Below are positions 24,001 to 30,000 of a stretch of 64,000 bases of DNA, piece after piece. Source of the DNA: Scolanthus callimorphus (lineage: Eukaryota > Cnidaria > Anthozoa > Actiniaria > Edwardsiidae); assembly GCA_033964015.1 (NCBI GenBank), contig CM066915.1, positions 13,680,372 to 13,744,371 of the forward strand, read 5' to 3'. The position numbers and the translations under genes are program-made. The notes under the pieces are model-generated. The model searched no databases and was not told where the DNA came from. It saw only the letters and a list, made by a program, of their open reading frames with translations. Numbering within the stretch: position 1 is the stretch's first letter; each line of letters starts with the position of its first letter.

Positions 24001-27000
24001 CTTTGGAAACAACTGGAAAAACATCCGCCCTTTTCATTGTGACCGAAAAGGCGTGGGTGAATCCATGTCAAACCTAACGGCTTGGACACCCAATCCCGTT
24101 ATGCAAAATTTAACACGCGTCCAGTTTAAACATGGAATGTCATAAAAAAAAAAAAAAGGTGTACATTTATATAGCGCTATTACACTAATTGCTCATAGCG
24201 CTTCACATTACTATATAACTAATTATATAGCGCTTTATCCTCGCGGCTCAAAGCGCTTTACATTAATGGATAACTCATCCTATAAGAACCAGCTTTTACA
24301 AACATGAGTGTGTGTTAGTATTGTGAGTTCTGTGACACTGAGGTTGGGCAACTTCCGACGGTCCTAGTGGTTCTTTAACGTCCCTCTGGTTCCGGTTAGT
24401 GTAGTGTATGTGAGAGACGGGGCCTACGGTTTAACGTCCTTATCCGAGAAGACGCGAAGGTCTAACCATTTGCAGATGTTAGAGCAAAGGCAGCACCTTC
24501 TCCTCAATTATTAGAAAAAGACCCTGAGTGTTGGCCCGGCCAGGGTTTGAACTCCCAACCTCCCGAACATAAGCCCGGCGCTCTACCACTGCGCTAACCG
24601 GTCGTCGAATTTCCCTGATCATACAATTGTGACATTATTGTTTACGCCTCTTAGACGTGTCGCATGTTGTCATCATAATAAAAGCGGTGCTTTGCTTTTC
24701 CATCTAACTAAACGTAATATATAGATTTAGGCCCCGCCTAAAAGCGGAGCTCGCCCAATAAGATTAGATATGAATTTTTCTACTTTATTCGAGGGTTCAT
24801 AAATAATGACGCTCTACCACTGCGCTAACCGGTCATCGAATTTCCCTGATCATACAATTGTGACATTATTGTTTACGCCTCTTAGACGTGTCGCATGTTG
24901 TCATCATAATAAAAGCGGTGCTTTGCTTTTCCATCTAACTAAACGTAATATATAGATTTAGGCCCCGCCTAAAAGCGGAGCTCGCCCAATAAGATTAGAT
25001 ATGAATTTTTCTACTTTATTCGAGGGTTCATAAATAATGACGTCATCGATGACGTCACATCACGTGACTAGATTTTAATATATATATAATATAATATATA
25101 ATATATCCAAGTTTTGTTTTCTCATTACCTTTCGTTCATTTATATATTGCCGTATATTTTAAAATTAAACGGAGGCCATGAAATGATGACGTCATCGATG
25201 ACGACACACAATTTTGTCCAAGTTTGGTTGTCTTGCCGCCATTCATTCCTCAGATAGTAAATGCCTACTGTAATTACACGAACGCTCTGGAATAATGACG
25301 TCATCGATTACGTTATACCACGTGACCATGCACAGCATCCCCCCCCCCCCCCCCCTTGTGCATACATAACTATCCTCAAGTTTAGTCCTCTGGACATTTT
25401 GCCTTCATCGATTTTTTTTACGGTCCAGCGTGACTCTATCTATAGGACTTCTATCCTATAATTGGGATACCTGTGGCGGACGGACGGACACACTGACACA
25501 CACGGAAAATGACAAAGAAAAAATCATATCTCCGGAAAGAAAGCTCAAATAGCGATTAAATTTGGCAATTGCTGTGCACATATCAATAGGTATGTAATGA
25601 CAAAGTCACGTGATATGACGTCACTGATTACGTCATGCAAAATACCAAAAATGTCTCAAACCACTCAAAATCGACTTCATGGTTATATGTCTGATCTTAT
25701 ACCACTTTTCCTTATGTATGGTGCTCCGCTCGCGCGGCGCTTTGCGTCGCGGGGGAGCTCCGCTACTAAGATGGATACTTGGCTACGCGTTTGGCTTGGT
25801 TTGAACCTACATGAACCCAAGTGATAGGTTTGTCTTTTGCAGGGCCAAGTTATGCCGCGCAAGAATCTGTCCGTCCAAGCCGCCGCGTTTGATGCGTGTG
25901 TGCAGTTACATAAGATGGGTGAGCTGGACAACAATCTGAGGCCTGTGGTGGCTCTGTCCGAGGACAGCCTGGACGAGAGTGATCAGGAAGATACTGATGA
26001 AAAGAAGCTCGGCAAGGCTGGGACCAAGAAACGCAGACGGAATCACAGTCGTAAGGTAGTAATGAGACTATGACGGGAGGGAGAAACGTCGCGCATTGGG
26101 GACGATTATAATATCATAAGTCCTTATAAGGTGGTGTTTTATTAGATTCCAGACGCATTCCTGGCGAGCCTACCCAAAGCCAAGCAAACCTGCTACCTTT
26201 ACGCTATAGATATGGAGAGACCCGACGGTGGCAGTCCACAACAAGTGTTGGGATCCCTGTGGAACTTAGGAATTGCTGTGACAAAGCTTCTGCCGCCGGT
26301 ATGTGTATTTAACAATTAGACCTCAAGGCCGAATGTGCTATGATGAATAGACCATGAGGCCGAAGGCCGAATGGTCTATTGATATCATAGCACATGAGGA
26401 CGAGAGGTCTAATTGTTTTAGTATAAACCAACTAGTTGGTCGGTTCTGGCAATGAATTCCATTATTTTATGTTGAAAAAATCAAGTTTTCTTGCAAAGAA
26501 AGGTGGTGGTTTCGCCAGGCACGGTCTATCACTAATAGACCATTAGTAGCTCAGCCAATCAGAATGCAGGATTTGTAATAGACCATTAGTTGGTTTATAC
26601 TAAATATATATATTCATATATCTATTCCCTCTAAAAGCCCAGAATCGAGTTAGAGACGATCCTCGTGCTCAGCGTTATACTTCGGCACTAATAGAGGGTA
26701 GCCGCACGGCAATCCCACCGCACGACAGGTCCTATATATAGATTTCCAATCAGAGCTGAAAGCTACTATATAGATGTCCAGCTAGAGCTGAAAGGTCCTA
26801 TATAGATTTTCGAGGTTCGCACTTCATCCTCAAACCATTGGGGATAGAAACACAAGATGTGCGCAACCTTATTTGAAATGGGTGTATACGTCTACATGTA
26901 TAAAGGCCAGGTTAAGTATTGCATTAACTCCATTTAAAGTATCAAGATCATATGCTCCTTGGACATTTAAAAATTATCGGTCCGTCGTGTGTTCCTGTAC

Positions 27001-30000
27001 GCGTACTTCCATAATGCAATTCCCAACTCATTCCAAAAGATAATCTGGTGCCCTAGTGCGGGGTCATATGATTTCACAAGTGAAAAGAGGATTATTGAAA
27101 ACCACGTCAGTTCTTCCCAGTCCGCAATCGCAACCTAGCCTCTCGAAGTGGAGTGGGAATGTGTAATTAATTATATCAATTATTTAAAAACAATTTTAAT
27201 AGAAAAACTATTTAGTTCCTCGAGAATAGATTATATTAGTAATCAGATTTCTGTTTGCCGATATGTTTCTGCAGGTTCGTCGATTCCAGCTCTACACGGA
27301 CAGCAGTCCCCTACACGTCACCATACGATTTACTGGCAGCACAGCATCCCCCCTCACTCCCCCCCAGGTGAGCCTGATGGACTCGTTCCACGACAAGCTG
27401 ATATCACATGTGCTGCGCGTTCACCATGAGCTTACCACTGACCAGCAAAATGGCTACCACGTGGTTTTATTGCATAGCTCAGGGAAAGGCTTGGATTTCG
27501 AGAGAATGAAAGATCTGGAATTACTGATGACCAAACCAGAGGAAGGAGTAGCTGGAGAAGAAAGAATAAAGGACTTTGACGAATTAGAGAATAGCAACTC
27601 GATGATCAGGCCTCTACATCGAGAGGATTATCAGAAATACGTACTGGAACGCGTGTGCTTTGAGATGAGCCCGGGAAGTGCATTCCCAGACCCAAGCAAA
27701 GCGCGGACATACGAGGAGTATTATAGGAAGACGTACGACCAAACCATCAGAGACAACCAGCAACCGCTACTTGAGGTGAGGACGTTCTCCGAGAGGGTCA
27801 ACTTCTTGGTTAACCGAAACAAAACCAACAAAAAAACCAAGGCCATTCATCTGATACCTGAATTGTGTTCCCGTGAGCCTTTGCCAGCATCGCTGATACG
27901 ACAGGCCTGTTTGCTGCCGTCTGTTCTCCACCGGATGACATCATTGTTATTGGTCACCGAGCTAAGGGATGTTATCAAAGCCGGATGTGACGTCAGTGAA
28001 GGTGTAGTAGAGCATGGGTGCGAGAGTACCTTACCAGTAATTGGTGTGACATCTATAGGGGCTGGTACTTCGTCAGGGAGGTCTCAGGGACAAGAGTTAC
28101 CGGCGACGAGACGCAAAACGCGCAGCGGAAGCAACACGAGGATTGGCGACGACTACACCAAAGACTCTAAATACGAAAGGGAATTTAGAGAGGTAACGCA
28201 GACGCTGCGTCATATGTTTTCCAACAATCGACTCCATGTTCTTCACCCTGATTCAGAGCTTTTGCTGCAAGCGCTGACCACTAAACATGCCGGCGATGCA
28301 TTCGATTTGGAACGTCTGGAGATGCTTGGAGATGCATTCCTCAAGCAAGCCGTCTCTATCTATCTGTTTTGCCAATATAGAGATAAAGACGAAGGCAAGC
28401 TCACCAGACGCAAAGGGAGCCGACTCAGTAATTTGGCATTGTTTAGAGACGCTGACCGGCAAGGATTCCCCAGGTATCTTCAGAGCACTCAGCTAGACCG
28501 TGGAACATGGGCTCCGCCTTCCCTTCATCGTACTAAGGTAAGTAAGTTAAGCCTCATCCTGGTAAAGGGCTGTTCCATTTTATAATCGGTACAGCCCTAT
28601 TGGGGAACCTGGAATTTCCACAGGGCCATTCATTTTACCTCAGAATTTCCATAGGGATCACAAAAGAATGTGGAATTTCCTCAGGGAATGCTTCAAATTT
28701 CCGCAGGGGAAGAACAATTTTGGAAAATTTTCTCTATAGGGGGTACGGCTATGTTTTGAACTATGTTTTGCTGAACAAATGTCTTGTTTATTCCCTTCCG
28801 TAAGGGAGCGATGTGCCTTGAGTCATACATACTAGAAATGGTAAAATATTTATTTTTATGTGCGTATATCATTAATGTTTCTAGGTTGCAGCTCCTTCCA
28901 ACGTCAGCCCCACAAAGGCGAGGAAACTAGGGAACGGCTCACGAGTCGCGGTAATGCCGGACAAGTCGGTCACCCAGGTCATCTCGGACAAGTCTGTAGC
29001 TGACAGTGTGGAAGCCATGATAGGCGCCTATCTGATTTCTTGCGGATACGAGGGAGCTTTATGCTTCTTGGACTTTCTGGGTGTAAAGGTATGCACTTTG
29101 CATTTGAAGTTATTTGTGTTCATTTGCCCTCCCCCGGCCAGTTTCCTTAACAACGGCTCGTACACCCTCCTCGAAAAATGGTGGAAGGTACGTCTACGGT
29201 CGAGAAAGTACGTTCTGTTAGAAAAGAAAAAACAGAATAAGCAATGCCAACAACAAGGTTATGCTTTCAAACATCGAATATTGCATGTTTCAAATGATAA
29301 GCTCCTCTCATTATGTATGAGTAACATATAGAAATAATATTTTCGAGATGGTTTAGGAATTGCGTGGTTTGCCCTGACAGGTACTTCCAGACGACGAAAT
29401 GGAGACAGACGACGGACGCGAATGCCAGCCTTGCAAGTACTCGAAATTTACCCATCCCGGCATTATACAGTACAACCCGAACACAGAGATTCTGGAGCAC
29501 ATGAGTCAGCGGGTTGAACAATTCGAGAAGCGCATTGAGTACACATTCAACAACAAACTGTACCTCATTCAGGCTTTGACACACGCCTCCTATCAAGAGA
29601 ACAGGTATAGACTTACAGAGGAGAGACGGAAACACATTTCAGTGGCACGTTTTTTTTCTTAATTTTATAAACTACTTGGATCCGTTTCAGGTTGACAGAC
29701 TGCTACCAACGTCTGGAATTTCTGGGTGATGCCCTGCTGGATTTTCTGGTCACCGAGCTGATCTATTCCAGGAACACCACCCTTTCTCCAGGAGATCTGA
29801 CAGACCTGCGACAGGCCTTGGTCAATAACAACATATTTGCCGAGATCGCGGTCAAATACGGCTACGACAAAAGCCTTTTTCAGATGTCGCCAGAATGGTT
29901 TCGCAAGATCGGCAAGTTTGCCGAGGTCGTCAAATATAACGAAGAGGAAGGGCAAGACGTAAGTACTAATGACTCTTGTTTGACGAAGAAATTCTGGTCA

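Larger units (their letters stand above)
22944..25842 (+). other. Dicer intron (2.9 kb) with SINE and palindromic repeats
   Basis: It contains the second copy of the 19085 repeat (23380-23485), a tRNA-derived SINE, a 231-bp tandem duplication, TGACGTCATCGAT palindromes and a poly-C run at 25339-25355. No exon is needed here: the flanking exons join in phase and at the same position in the dimerisation domain as other Dicers. Confidence 0.8.

Noticed and set aside
24530..24606. Possible tRNA gene on the minus strand
   Set aside because: A-box-like and B-box-like sequences are present, but no acceptor stem pairs and it continues into a SINE body; it is a SINE head.
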